Below are positions 1 through 8,450 of a stretch of 64,000 bases of DNA, in pieces (the stretch's first letter is position 1; each line of letters starts with the position of its first letter). Origin of the DNA: Roseinatronobacter monicus (GTDB lineage Bacteria; Pseudomonadota; Alphaproteobacteria; Rhodobacterales; Rhodobacteraceae); assembly GCF_006716865.1 (NCBI RefSeq), contig NZ_VFPT01000001.1:1111001-1175000 (forward strand). The letters run 5' to 3'. The notes beneath the pieces are model-generated. The model searched no databases and was not told where the DNA came from. It saw nothing but the letters and a program-made list of their open reading frames with translations. A program made the translations under genes and the position numbers.

Positions 1-371
1 GACGACTCTGGACGCGTGAAACAACGCGTGGTCGCCAATCTGGGCAGGCTGGATCAGTTGGGCGAGAAGGATGTTTCAGCCTTGATCCATGGCCTACAGC
101 GGGCTGTTGGTTTGCCCGAGGCATTGCCACAGGCTCCAAAATTCGATGCTGCAAAAGCTTTTGGGGATGTGTGGTTACTGCACCAACTCTGGCATGAGCT
201 GGGATTGGCAGATGCTGTACGGCGGGCGCTACGATCATCGCGCCGCCAGTTTGATGCAGAGGCGCTGGTGCGGGCAATGGTGTTTAACCGGCTGACTGAA
301 CCTACCAGCAAGCTTGGTGTTGTCGAATGGCTGCGCCACGAGACCAGCATGCCCGGAATTGATCCTGATAC
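1..371 (+). pseudogene. IS1634-family transposase, N-terminal part (interrupted)
   Basis: The frame is open from the first base of the window and aligns with residue 22 onward of the complete transposase at 531-2219, so only about 21 N-terminal residues lie outside. The match runs to the residues GIDPD and then stops abruptly at the inner IS, after which the reading frame runs into IS sequence and ends at 420. Joining base 371 to base 2299 (one copy of TGATAC removed) restores the frame as GIDP-DTVHHMQ with no indel. The catalytic aspartates lie in the other fragment, so this piece alone cannot be active. Confidence 0.88.
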
Positions 372-387
372 CCCAACTTTAACACTT
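366..387. repeat. Left target duplication and terminal inverted repeat of nested IS1634
   Basis: TGATAC (366-371) is the target duplication and CCCAACTTTAACACTT (372-387) is the left inverted repeat. Both have exact partners at the right end. Confidence 0.9.
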
Positions 388-2292
388 TGGGCCCGGATTC
401 TGGCCGATTTTGAGGGCTAAGGCATTGAAATTCCGTGGATTAGCGGCCGAATTTCGGCGAAACCTTGTTGTGTCACGCTGTCATGAGTTAGATTATTGAT
501 TTATGATCATAAACGCGCTATCGTCGTGTCATGTACGTGCGTGTCTCAAAGTCAGGCAACCGCAGCTACCTGCAAATCGTCGAGGGCTACCGCGACGATG
601 CGGGGCGTGTGAAGCAAAAGGTCATCGCCAATCTGGGCCGGCTGGACAAGATGGGTGAGAAAGACCTGTCAGCTCTGATCCATGGCCTTCAGCGCGCGGC
701 AGGCCGACCAGAAATGCTGCCCGAGCCCCCGAAATTCGACAGCTCCAAGGCATTTGGGGATGTCTGGGTGCTCCATCAGCTCTGGCATGAGCTGGGGTTG
801 TCGGATGCATTGCGCCGCGCCCTGCGATCCTCCCGCCGTCAGTTCGATGCAGAAGCTCTGGTGCGGGCGATGGTTTTCAACCGGTTGATCGACCCCACCA
901 GCAAGATCGGCGTTGTCGAATGGCTCCGCGCAGAGACAAGCATGCCCGGCATTGATCCTGAAGCTGTTCATCACATGCAGCTGATGCGCGCCATGGATGC
1001 GCTCGAAGAGAACAAGGACGCGGTGGAGCAGGCGGTCGCGAACCAGCTGCATCCCTTGCTGGATAAGGACCTGAGCGTCGTCTTCTATGATGTGACTTCT
1101 GTTCGCATCCATGGGACTGCGCAGCTGGAGGATGACCTGCGCGCCTATGGGCAAAGCAAGGATATCCATGGGATCGGCCGTCAGTTTGCCTTGGGCGTTA
1201 TCCAGACTGCCGAAGGCCTGCCGATTGCGCATGAGGTCTTCGAGGGCAATGTGGCCGAGACCAGAACGCTGGTCCCGATCCTGCAACGGCTGCAAAAGCG
1301 CTTTGCGTTGAGGCGGATTGTTATCGTGGCAGATCGGGGGCTGCTGAGCCTCGACAATGTTGCCGCCCTGGAAGAACTGGGCCGCGCACAAGGCGTGTGC
1401 GTGGATTACATTCTGGCGGTCCCAGCCCGCAGATATTCGGCCTTTGCAGAAATCCTGCGCGAGGTGCAGCCTGCATTGGACAGCGCTGATGGCCCGGTTG
1501 ATCAGGATGTCATCACCGAAACCCTCTGGGAAGAGCGTCGCCTGGTGATCGCGCATAATGCCGCCCGCGCAGCAGAACAGACAGCAGCGCGGCAGAGCAT
1601 CATCGCTGAGCTTGATGCTCTTGGTGAAGGCCTGGCCAGGAAGCTTGACGCGCAAGACGCGGGTGAGAATGGCCGGGGGCGTCGCAGTTCCGACCGCGGC
1701 GCCTATCAGCGCTTCCACAAGGCGTTGCTGGAAAAACAGATGACCCGGTTCATCAAGACCGATCTTGGCAGCCCCAGTTTCACCTATTCCGTGGACGAAG
1801 AGGCTCTTGAACAGGCGGAACGGTTGGATGGAAAGCTCCTTCTGGTCACCAGCCTGTCGGATATGACACCCGAAGAGGTCGTCCATCGCTATCGTTCACT
1901 CGCTGATATTGAGCGGGGGTTTCGTGTGCTTAAATCCGAAATCGAGATCGCACCGGTCTATCACCGCCTACCTGATCGCATCCGCGCCCACGCCCTTGTA
2001 TGCTTCCTCGCCCTTGTTCTCTACCGCATTCTCCGAATGCGCCTGAGGGCCGCGCAAAGCCCTGTGTCGCCATCACGGCTGCTGAAATCACTGGGCAGGA
2101 TTCAGAAGCATACTGTCCATGTGGGTGCGAATGCATATCACGGAATAACCCGCCCTGAGCCTGAACAGTTGGACCTGTTCCGGACGCTGAACATAGAGCT
2201 GCCAAAGCAGCCAGCCTGATCTGTTGTGTCATTTCTTGAGACCCCGTTTCAAGAAAATCAATCACTTAACACCCTGAAGTGTTAAAGTTGGG
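372..2292 (+). mobile_element. Complete IS1634-family insertion sequence nested in an older copy
   Basis: The element is 1921 bp long. Its left end reads CCCAACTTTAACACTT (372-387) and its right end (2277-2292) is the exact reverse complement, a perfect 16-bp terminal inverted repeat. It is flanked by a 6-bp direct repeat TGATAC (366-371 and 2293-2298), interpreted as the target-site duplication. It holds one complete transposase gene. About 140 bp of non-coding sequence lies between the left end and the start codon. Intact ends, intact target duplication and an intact gene suggest a recent insertion that may still be mobile. Confidence 0.92.
531..2219 (+). CDS. IS1634-family transposase (complete)
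   Basis: A 562-residue DDE transposase of the IS1634 family (IS4-like RNase H fold). Likely catalytic residues are D187 (in FYDVTSV), D268 (in VADRGLLS) and E461 (in ADIERGF). It would cut and join the inverted repeats of its own element. The start codon ATG at 531 has no obvious Shine-Dalgarno sequence, as is common for transposases. The older copy reconstructed around it is also 562 residues long, which supports full length. No frameshift or stop interrupts it, so it is probably functional. Confidence 0.93.
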   Translation: MYVRVSKSGNRSYLQIVEGYRDDAGRVKQKVIANLGRLDKMGEKDLSALIHGLQRAAGRPEMLPEPPKFDSSKAFGDVWVLHQLWHELGLSDALRRALRSSRRQFDAEALVRAMVFNRLIDPTSKIGVVEWLRAETSMPGIDPEAVHHMQLMRAMDALEENKDAVEQAVANQLHPLLDKDLSVVFYDVTSVRIHGTAQLEDDLRAYGQSKDIHGIGRQFALGVIQTAEGLPIAHEVFEGNVAETRTLVPILQRLQKRFALRRIVIVADRGLLSLDNVAALEELGRAQGVCVDYILAVPARRYSAFAEILREVQPALDSADGPVDQDVITETLWEERRLVIAHNAARAAEQTAARQSIIAELDALGEGLARKLDAQDAGENGRGRRSSDRGAYQRFHKALLEKQMTRFIKTDLGSPSFTYSVDEEALEQAERLDGKLLLVTSLSDMTPEEVVHRYRSLADIERGFRVLKSEIEIAPVYHRLPDRIRAHALVCFLALVLYRILRMRLRAAQSPVSPSRLLKSLGRIQKHTVHVGANAYHGITRPEPEQLDLFRTLNIELPKQPA

Positions 2293-2298
2293 TGATAC
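2277..2298. repeat. Right terminal inverted repeat and target duplication of nested IS1634
   Basis: AAGTGTTAAAGTTGGG (2277-2292) is the exact reverse complement of the left end. It is followed directly by the second TGATAC (2293-2298). Confidence 0.9.
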
Positions 2299-3553
2299 TG
2301 TGCATCACATGCAGCTGATGCGGGTCATGGATGCACTGGAAGAAAATAAGGATGCCGTTGAGCAGGCGGTCGCCAATCAGCTGCGACCATTGCTGGATCA
2401 GGATCTGAGCGTTGTATTTTATGACGTCACCTCGGTTCAGATCCATGGGACTGCACAGGTTGATAACGACTTGCGGGCCTATGGGCAAAGCAAGGACATC
2501 AAAGGTATAGGCCGCCAGTTCGCCTTGGGTGTGATCCAGACGGCAGAAGGGCTGCCCATCGCACATGAGGTTTTTGAGGGCAACGTGGCGGAAACCAAGA
2601 CGTTGGCTCCCATCCTGCAGCGCCTGCAAAAACGCTTTACCTTCAAACGCATTGTCGTGGTGGCAGATCGCGGGCTTCTGAGTTTGGACAATATTTCGAC
2701 ACTCGAAGACTTGGGCCGCGCGCAAGGTGTGGAGGTCGATTATATCCTGGCAGTTCCTGCGCGCAGATATGCAGCCTTCACAGATATTATTCGAGACATA
2801 CAGCCCGCGTTGGAGGGCACTGGCGCGCCGGCAGATCAGGATGTCATCACCGAGACCCTATGGGAGGGGCGTCGCCTTGTGATCGCGCATAATCCGGCGC
2901 GCGCTGCCGAGCAGTCCGCCACGCGGCAGGACATTATCTCAGAGCTGGACGCTTTGGGGGAAGCTTTGGCAAAGAAGCTGGACGCGCAAGATGCTGGGGA
3001 GAGCAGCCGCGGACGGCGCAGCTCCGACCGAGGGGCTTATCAGCGGTTCCACAAGGCCTTGCTGGAAAAGCAGATGACACGGTTCATCAAACCTGATCTG
3101 GGCAGCGACAGCTTTACTTATGCCATTGACGACGGGGCCATCGCACAGGCTGCGCGGCTGGACGGCAAGCTTTCGTTGGTCACCAGCTTGTCGGAAATGA
3201 CCCCGGAAGAGGTGGTGCAACGCTATCGTTCACTCGCTGATATTGAACGCGGGTTCAGGATACTGAAATCTGAAATCGAGATCGCGCCAGTCTATCATCG
3301 CTTGCCAGATCGCATCCGCGCACATGCACTCATCTGCTTTCTGGCCCTTGTTCTCTACCGCATCCTGCGGATGCGCCTGAAGGCGGCTGAAAGCCCGGCA
3401 TCCCCGTCAAAGCTGCTGAAGTCTCTCAGCAGGATCCAGAAACACACCGTTCATGTCGGCGCCAATGCCTATCATGGAATAACCCGCCCGGACCCGGAAC
3501 AACTCGATTTGTTCAAGGCCCTGAAAATAGAGCTGCCAAAACAGCCCGCCTGA
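2299..3553 (+). pseudogene. IS1634-family transposase, C-terminal part (interrupted)
   Basis: This is the second half of the older transposase. It resumes at VHHMQLMRVMDALEENK and runs to a normal stop at 3553. It keeps both catalytic aspartates (FYDVTSV, VADRGLLS) and the glutamate region (LADIERGF). A reading frame can be opened from a GTG at 2279 inside the right end of the inner IS, giving 424 residues, but it lacks the N-terminal region and is unlikely to transpose. Its sequence differs from the complete copy by many substitutions. Confidence 0.88.
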
Positions 3554-3620
3554 CTTGTTGTGTCATTTCTTGAAGGCCCACTTCAAGGAAATCAATAGCT
3601 TAACCTATCTAAGTGTTAAA

Positions 3621-3897
3621 CTTCTTTGGTTGCCGCCCGTGATGCAAGAGTCTTTTGACCGTTTCAGTGCGTGTGATCGATTGCGTGCTTCTTTCAGGCC
3701 TGTTCTGAGCGGCGTTTCCGGAAGCCGCGGCCGGTATGGTGATCAGCGGATAGGGTCCAAATCTTGGGGAAGCGCTTTTGGCGCAAAGTTCAACTATGGT
3801 TTTCCCAATCCAGATCTATTCGATCGTTGCGCCCATTCAGGTCATAGCACTCTCACACTCCCCTTGGCACCGACGCTTGCAGGTTACGACATGGCTG
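3621..3897. other. Non-coding stretch between the IS1634 end and the IS110-family transposase
   Basis: About 280 bp with no convincing gene; the small frames through it are shadows. It lies downstream of the minus-strand IS110-family transposase. IS1111-like members of that family usually carry their structured non-coding end, including the guide (bridge) RNA, on this side. I cannot see the element boundary because the family lacks simple flush repeats. The assignment to the IS end is inference. Confidence 0.35.
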
Positions 3898-4926
3898 TCA
3901 TGCCGCGCCCACCAGCGCCGGATCTCTGTAATCCTCATTCTTCGTCAGCATCGCCCAGATCTGGCGCGCCATCTTGTTCGCCAGCGAAATGCCAACCAGC
4001 ATCTTCGGCTTCATGGCCACTTTCCTGCCAAGCCAGCTGTCATCTGGAATCGTATGACGCGCCCGCCCGATGATCCGCGACATCGCCCCGATGATCAGCA
4101 AACGTCGGATATCGACCTGGCCCATCTTGGACAGCTTACCCAAACGGCTCTTGCCACCGGTCGATTTTTGCAACGGCACCAACCCCAGCCAGGCCGCGAA
4201 ATCCCGTCCGCAGGAGAATTGCTCCATATCCGGTGCGAAAGCCTCAACCGCCAATGCAGTCATCGGCCCCACACCCGGCATCGTTTGCAGGCGCCGCGCC
4301 ACAGCGCTTTCTTTTGCGAGTTGCTTGATCAGCTTGTCCTTCGCTGTGATACGGTCTGTTTTCTCAGCAATTTGCGCCAGCAGGTCCTGGCACTCCGTTA
4401 CGACAAGAGCAGGAAGGTCGCACTCAGGCGCCTCCAACAGTTCGGCGATCCGTTTCACATGGCCAAATCCCACAGGGAATGTGTGCCCGTATTCATAGAG
4501 CGTTGAGCGCAAAGCGTTCACCAGCTCAGTGCGCTGATTTACAAGTCGTTCGCGCGCCCGAAATACGACCGCGCGTGCCTGCTGCTGTTCACTCTTCACC
4601 GTCGTGAAGTGCATCTCGGGACGCTGCGCCGCCACCACGATCGCCTCTGCGTCATTCCGGTCATTTTTATGGCGTTTTACAAACGGCTTTACGTACTGCG
4701 CCGGGATGATCCGCGCCTCGTGACCCAGCTCCATCATTTGCCGCGCCCAGTAATGCGCGCTCCCACAGGCTTCAAAGACCACAACGCAATTCGGCGCGTC
4801 CGTCATGTAGCGCCGAAACTGCAATGGCGTCAGCTTCTTGCGATCTCTCACATGCCCTGTCATCGACGCGACGTGCAGATGAAAAACTCGCTTTGCCAAA
4901 TCTACCCCGATCATTGTATCGTACAT
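3898..4926 (-). CDS. IS110-family (IS1111-like) transposase
   Basis: A 342-residue DEDD transposase. The N-terminal RuvC-like domain shows D9 (GVDLAK), E52 (FEACGS), and D89 and D92 (KNDRNDAEAI). The C-terminal half has the Transposase_20 region (TMPGVGPMTALAVEAF, then WLGLVPLQKSTGGK with the candidate catalytic serine). The phrase EACGSAHYWAR is typical of the IS1111-like group. The start ATG at 4926 follows AGAAGGA at good spacing. The protein is full length for the family. It probably landed in or beside the IS5 remnant just upstream, because the remnant's frame runs on into this gene's leader. Confidence 0.93.
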   Translation of the reverse strand: MYDTMIGVDLAKRVFHLHVASMTGHVRDRKKLTPLQFRRYMTDAPNCVVVFEACGSAHYWARQMMELGHEARIIPAQYVKPFVKRHKNDRNDAEAIVVAAQRPEMHFTTVKSEQQQARAVVFRARERLVNQRTELVNALRSTLYEYGHTFPVGFGHVKRIAELLEAPECDLPALVVTECQDLLAQIAEKTDRITAKDKLIKQLAKESAVARRLQTMPGVGPMTALAVEAFAPDMEQFSCGRDFAAWLGLVPLQKSTGGKSRLGKLSKMGQVDIRRLLIIGAMSRIIGRARHTIPDDSWLGRKVAMKPKMLVGISLANKMARQIWAMLTKNEDYRDPALVGAA

Positions 4927-4989
4927 CTCGCCGTCCTTCTCTATTTCTGTGGCCTATACACCACTCATGTTGGCACTTTGATGCCTCTC

Positions 4990-5290
4990 GGGGAAGGGCG
5001 GCAACCATACCATCTTGGGTGAGATGGGCCAGTATCTTGCGGATGTTGTGGCCGCAGGCGCATAGGAGGGCAAAGATCGCATCGCCTGCCGTGCCCTTGA
5101 GGGGGCATCGCGTCAGTCGGCCGTCAGTTTTCATGTGCCCGATCTCGGCTTCGATGGCGCTGCGCCTTCGCAACAGTTTTGCCAGCATGGGCGTGATGCC
5201 TTTGCGCATGCCACTGATCAATACGCGGGTTCGCGTCACACCATGGCTGCGATAGCCACGATCCACCACGGCCAGTGAGGGGCGGATTGT
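4990..5290 (-). pseudogene. IS5-family transposase remnant (C-terminal part)
   Basis: The minus-strand frame contains VVDRGYRSHG, then LRRRSAIEAEIGHMKTDGRL and GHNIRKILAHL, the well-known C-terminal core of IS5-family transposases with the last catalytic glutamate near IGHMKTDGR. The N-terminal two thirds are missing upstream of about 5290. The C-terminus runs without a clear family stop toward the IS110-family gene. Only about 100 residues remain, so it cannot be active. The exact edges are estimated: the left edge depends on where the IS110-family element begins. Confidence 0.8.
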
Positions 5291-5744
5291 TTGACGTCAA
5301 GTAGCGTGCTTCAGCGCCGCAAGGCATATCATATAATACCTTTTGAACGCCTCTATGAGCTCTCAGACCTTAACATTTCTTAGCATTTGCAGGGAACATC
5401 AGGCTGATTACAGCAGACGGGCCCGAAGAGCCCGCCCTTCCCGCATTTGCAAATCTTGTTCGCTTCGCTGATGTGGCTGCATGTAAAGAAATGTTGTATC
5501 TGAATCCTTAACAGCAGGATGATGAGTGGCAACGCCCGAAGCAACCGAGACTGCCTTTTGAAAAACAATCAAGAATTCAAAACGCTCAGAACCCGACGCA
5601 GAACATAGCTCTTCTCTTGGTCACCAGTGTTTCCAAAGAAAAATGGCATCGCGCGGGATCATTTATCGGCGGACTCTTCACTCTGCATTGACGCCCAAGC
5701 GAAATTGCCGATACCCTGTATTCATATTTTCAAACGGGGACCCC
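5291..5744. other. Intergenic stretch between IS remnant and protease gene
   Basis: About 450 bp with no supported gene. A minus-strand frame at 5380-5568 would give a 62-residue peptide with a hydrophobic middle and a cysteine-rich tail, but it lacks a clear ribosome binding site and family resemblance. The stretch should hold the promoter of the protease gene, which I cannot place with confidence. Confidence 0.4.
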
Positions 5745-6896
5745 ATGGCCACAAGGTTTTTCGGCCTGAAGCTAGCTTTCTGCGCAGCCATCGCGTCCAT
5801 GTTCCAAGTTAGTGCGGTGTTCGCCGACAGTTCTGGTTCGGGCTTCTTCATCAACAGCTTCTGGGTGATGACCAACGACCACGTTGTCGAAGATTGCACA
5901 CGGATTGAGGTTGTGGGGTTCGGCAAGGCGCAAGATGTGCTGCGCGATCCTGACAGTGACCTCGCTGTCGTCAGGCTGGAGCAGCCATTTCGTGGGCAAG
6001 TGCTGCCATTTCGTGCCAGAGCGCCGCGTCTAGCGGAAAATCTCCATGCGCTAGGCTATCCATTGTCTGATGTTCTGTCTGCCTCAGTGCGCGTCACCAG
6101 TGGCTCTGTGAGTGCCTTGAACGCTTTTGAACTCGATGATGGGCTGATCCAGATTTCAGTACCAATCCAACCCGGCAACTCTGGTGGGCCAGTCATTGAT
6201 GATAGCGGCCACGTTGCCGGTGTTGCTGTTGGCATCTTGAATCGCAGTGCTCAGAACGTGAATTTCGCGATTTCAGGAGCTATTGCGCAAGACTTCCTAG
6301 ACCGCCGCGCGATAGGCTATGAAGTCACAAATCAGATTTCCGATCAAGATAGTCTCCCAGACGTTATTGAGCGTGCGGCAACTGCGACTGTCCAGATCAA
6401 GTGCTTCGGATCTGAGCGACCGCCTGCTCCTGGGAGCGCAGCGCAAGGGGCTGGTGATCTCGTTATCTCGAGGGGGCGGGACGTAATCGGCTTTGATTAC
6501 CGATTCTTGCGCGATATCACCTTGTCGGCCTGCCGTGGGGTCTGTGAAAATGACCGCCGGGGCCGCGCCTTCACATTTAACACCCGCCACAATGCATGTT
6601 TTCTTAAGGAGGATGGCGCCATACTCGTGACGAATGCTGATGCGATCAGCGGCTATGACCGCGTTCTCGCGGTGGGCATGACCGACACGGGATTCATCAT
6701 TTCTGCAGACATGGATTCGCCTGGCGGAGACTACAAGCGCATCCGGCAAAGCAATTTCATCGGCTGCATCGCAGACTGTGCACTGGATTGGCAGTGCAAA
6801 GCCTTTGCCTATGTGCGCGACACAAAGGATTGCTGGTTGAAAGATCGAGTGGGCCGCGTCGAGCGCATGCCGGGGGTCGAGTTTGGTCTGAAGTGA
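5745..6896 (+). CDS. Secreted trypsin-like serine protease with two PAN/Apple-like modules
   Basis: 383 residues from ATG 5745, chosen because GGGGA precedes it and a clean signal peptide follows (hydrophobic stretch about 8-26, cleavage after VFA). An in-frame start at 5643 would bury the signal. The protease domain (about 30-190) has the triad H46 (TNDHVV), D72 (DSDLAVV) and S146 (GNSGGP), as in Deg/trypsin proteins. Two cysteine-patterned segments follow (C263, C267, C285 and C341, C345, C351, C363) resembling PAN_4/Apple folds, which bind proteins or sugars. No PDZ domain is seen. Predicted location is periplasmic or extracellular. It stands alone, between IS remnants and the hsd genes; the substrate is unknown. 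Confidence 0.85.
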   Translation: MATRFFGLKLAFCAAIASMFQVSAVFADSSGSGFFINSFWVMTNDHVVEDCTRIEVVGFGKAQDVLRDPDSDLAVVRLEQPFRGQVLPFRARAPRLAENLHALGYPLSDVLSASVRVTSGSVSALNAFELDDGLIQISVPIQPGNSGGPVIDDSGHVAGVAVGILNRSAQNVNFAISGAIAQDFLDRRAIGYEVTNQISDQDSLPDVIERAATATVQIKCFGSERPPAPGSAAQGAGDLVISRGRDVIGFDYRFLRDITLSACRGVCENDRRGRAFTFNTRHNACFLKEDGAILVTNADAISGYDRVLAVGMTDTGFIISADMDSPGGDYKRIRQSNFIGCIADCALDWQCKAFAYVRDTKDCWLKDRVGRVERMPGVEFGLK

Positions 6897-6900
6897 TCGC

Positions 6901-6920
6901 AAGCCAAAAGGCTTTCCCTT
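6901..6920 (+). terminator. Small hairpin after the protease gene
   Basis: AAGCC-AAAA-GGCTT (6901-6914) followed by TTCCCTT lies 5 nt past the stop. The stem has only 5 bp and the T-tract is broken, so it is a weak terminator candidate. Confidence 0.3.
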
Positions 6921-7001
6921 CTGTGCTGTTGCCCATTCCAGCTTGCGCCGCGTACCTCAAGCTGATCAATTGCAAGAAAAGCAAATTTCCGGGACATCAG
7001 C

Positions 7002-8450
7002 ATGTATGACGGCGCATTCAATAAGATCGAGCGAGAGCTTCGCAACGAAGAGGGCGTGGCAAATGAGCTGGACTATGTTGAGCAAACATCATGGGTCTTG
7101 TTCCTCAAGTACCTGCATGATCTGGAATCCGAGCGCCGCGACCGCGCTGAACTTGATGGCAAGGACTACACCCCCATCATCACGGGCCGCTACACATGGG
7201 ATCAATGGGCCGCGCCCAAGACCGATGGTAAGTTTGATCATAATCGCGCGCTGATCGGTGATGACCTGATCCGCTTCGTCAATGACAACCTTTTTCCCTA
7301 TCTTGCCAGCTTCCGCGAAACCGCGACCAGCCCGCGCACGATCGAATACAAGATTGGCGAGGTCTTCAACGAACTGCGCAACAAATTCCGCTCGGGCTAT
7401 ATCCTGCGCGATGTGCTGGAAACCATTGATGAACTGGCCTTCAACACCCAAGACCAGCGCCATGAACTGTCCCAGCTTTATGAGTCCCGCATCCGGCGCA
7501 TGGGCAATGCGGGCCGCAACGGGGGCGAATACTACACGCCTCGCCCGTTGATCCGTGCAATGATCAAGGTTATCGACCCGCAGATCGGCGAGAGCATCTA
7601 TGACGGCGCCGTGGGGTCTGCGGGCTTCCTGTGCGAGGCTTATGACTACATGCGCCCGCGCGCCAGCAGCGCAACCGATTGGCAGACCCTGCAGACACGA
7701 ACCTTCTTCGGGCAGGAGAAGAAGGGGCTGGCCTATATCATCGGCATCATGAACATGATCCTGCACGGGATCGAGACGCCGAACCTGATCCATTCCAACA
7801 CGCTCAATGAAAACGTGATGGATATTCAGGAAAAAGACCGTCACGACATCATTCTTGCCAATCCCCCCTTCGGCGGAGGCGAGCGGCGCGAGGTGCAGCA
7901 GAACTTCCCCATCCGCACCGGCGAGACGGCTTACCTGTTCCTGCAACATTTCATTCGCAAGTTGCGCGCGGGCGGGCGTGCGGCTGTGGTGATCAAGAAC
8001 ACGTTTCTCAGCAACACCGACAATGCCAGCGTGGCCCTGCGCCGCGAATTGATGGAGGCGGCGGAATTGCACACGATCCTTGATTGCCCGCAAGGCACGT
8101 TTCAGGGCGCGGGGGTGAAAACCGTAGTGCTGTTCTTCACCAAGGGGACGGCGACGCGGGACATCTGGTATTACCAGCTTGATCCAGGGCGTAGCATGGG
8201 CAAGACCAATCCGCTCAATGATGATGATCTTGCGGAGTTTGTGGACCTGCAGCGCAGCCGGGCGCAAGGACTGAAAAGCTGGATCGTCAACCGCGCCGAT
8301 CTGGACGATGCGACCTGCGATCTGTCGGTGAAGAACCCCAATGCGCCCGAGGCCGAGGCCCTGCGCAGCCCCGAGGCGATCATCGACGACATGCTGGCGC
8401 GGGATGCGGAGACGGCAAGCGTTCTGGAGAATATTCGGAGGATGCTGTGA
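7002..8450 (+). CDS. hsdM: Type I restriction-modification DNA methyltransferase subunit
   Basis: 482 residues, full length for HsdM. It transfers methyl from S-adenosylmethionine to adenine N6 in the site chosen by HsdS. An N-terminal helical HsdM domain (about 5-160) precedes the N6_Mtase domain, which starts at GGEYYTPRPLIRAM (174-187). The SAM-binding motif is DGAVGSAGFL (201-210), a variant of the usual DPACGxGGFL. The catalytic motif IV is NPPF (287-290). GVKTVVLFF near residue 370 is another family hallmark. hsdS starts at a GTG overlapping this gene's stop by 4 nt, implying coupled translation. Confidence 0.95.
   Translation: MYDGAFNKIERELRNEEGVANELDYVEQTSWVLFLKYLHDLESERRDRAELDGKDYTPIITGRYTWDQWAAPKTDGKFDHNRALIGDDLIRFVNDNLFPYLASFRETATSPRTIEYKIGEVFNELRNKFRSGYILRDVLETIDELAFNTQDQRHELSQLYESRIRRMGNAGRNGGEYYTPRPLIRAMIKVIDPQIGESIYDGAVGSAGFLCEAYDYMRPRASSATDWQTLQTRTFFGQEKKGLAYIIGIMNMILHGIETPNLIHSNTLNENVMDIQEKDRHDIILANPPFGGGERREVQQNFPIRTGETAYLFLQHFIRKLRAGGRAAVVIKNTFLSNTDNASVALRRELMEAAELHTILDCPQGTFQGAGVKTVVLFFTKGTATRDIWYYQLDPGRSMGKTNPLNDDDLAEFVDLQRSRAQGLKSWIVNRADLDDATCDLSVKNPNAPEAEALRSPEAIIDDMLARDAETASVLENIRRML

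Larger units (their letters stand above)
1..3620 (+). mobile_element. Older IS1634-family element, split by a second copy and cut by the window edge
   Basis: The outer element is seen as two transposase pieces (1-371 and 2299-3553) separated by a younger copy of the same family at 372-2292. Its left end lies outside the window. Its right end is near 3611-3620, where the sequence AAGTGTTAAA matches the terminal repeat of the inner copy for 10 bases and then diverges. The spacer after the transposase stop (TTGTTGTGTCATTTCTTGA) is also shared by both copies, so both derive from the same IS. The two proteins differ at many positions, so they are separate, diverged insertions rather than one recent duplication. 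Confidence 0.85.

Noticed and set aside
669..1886. Long minus-strand frame of 405 codons across the IS1634 transposase
   Set aside because: It lies wholly antisense to a complete transposase with DDE motifs, and has no family resemblance. High GC gives long shadow frames.
5380..5568. Minus-strand 62-residue frame with cysteine-rich tail
   Set aside because: No clear ribosome site and no known family. Cysteine clusters could be a small peptide, but nothing supports it.
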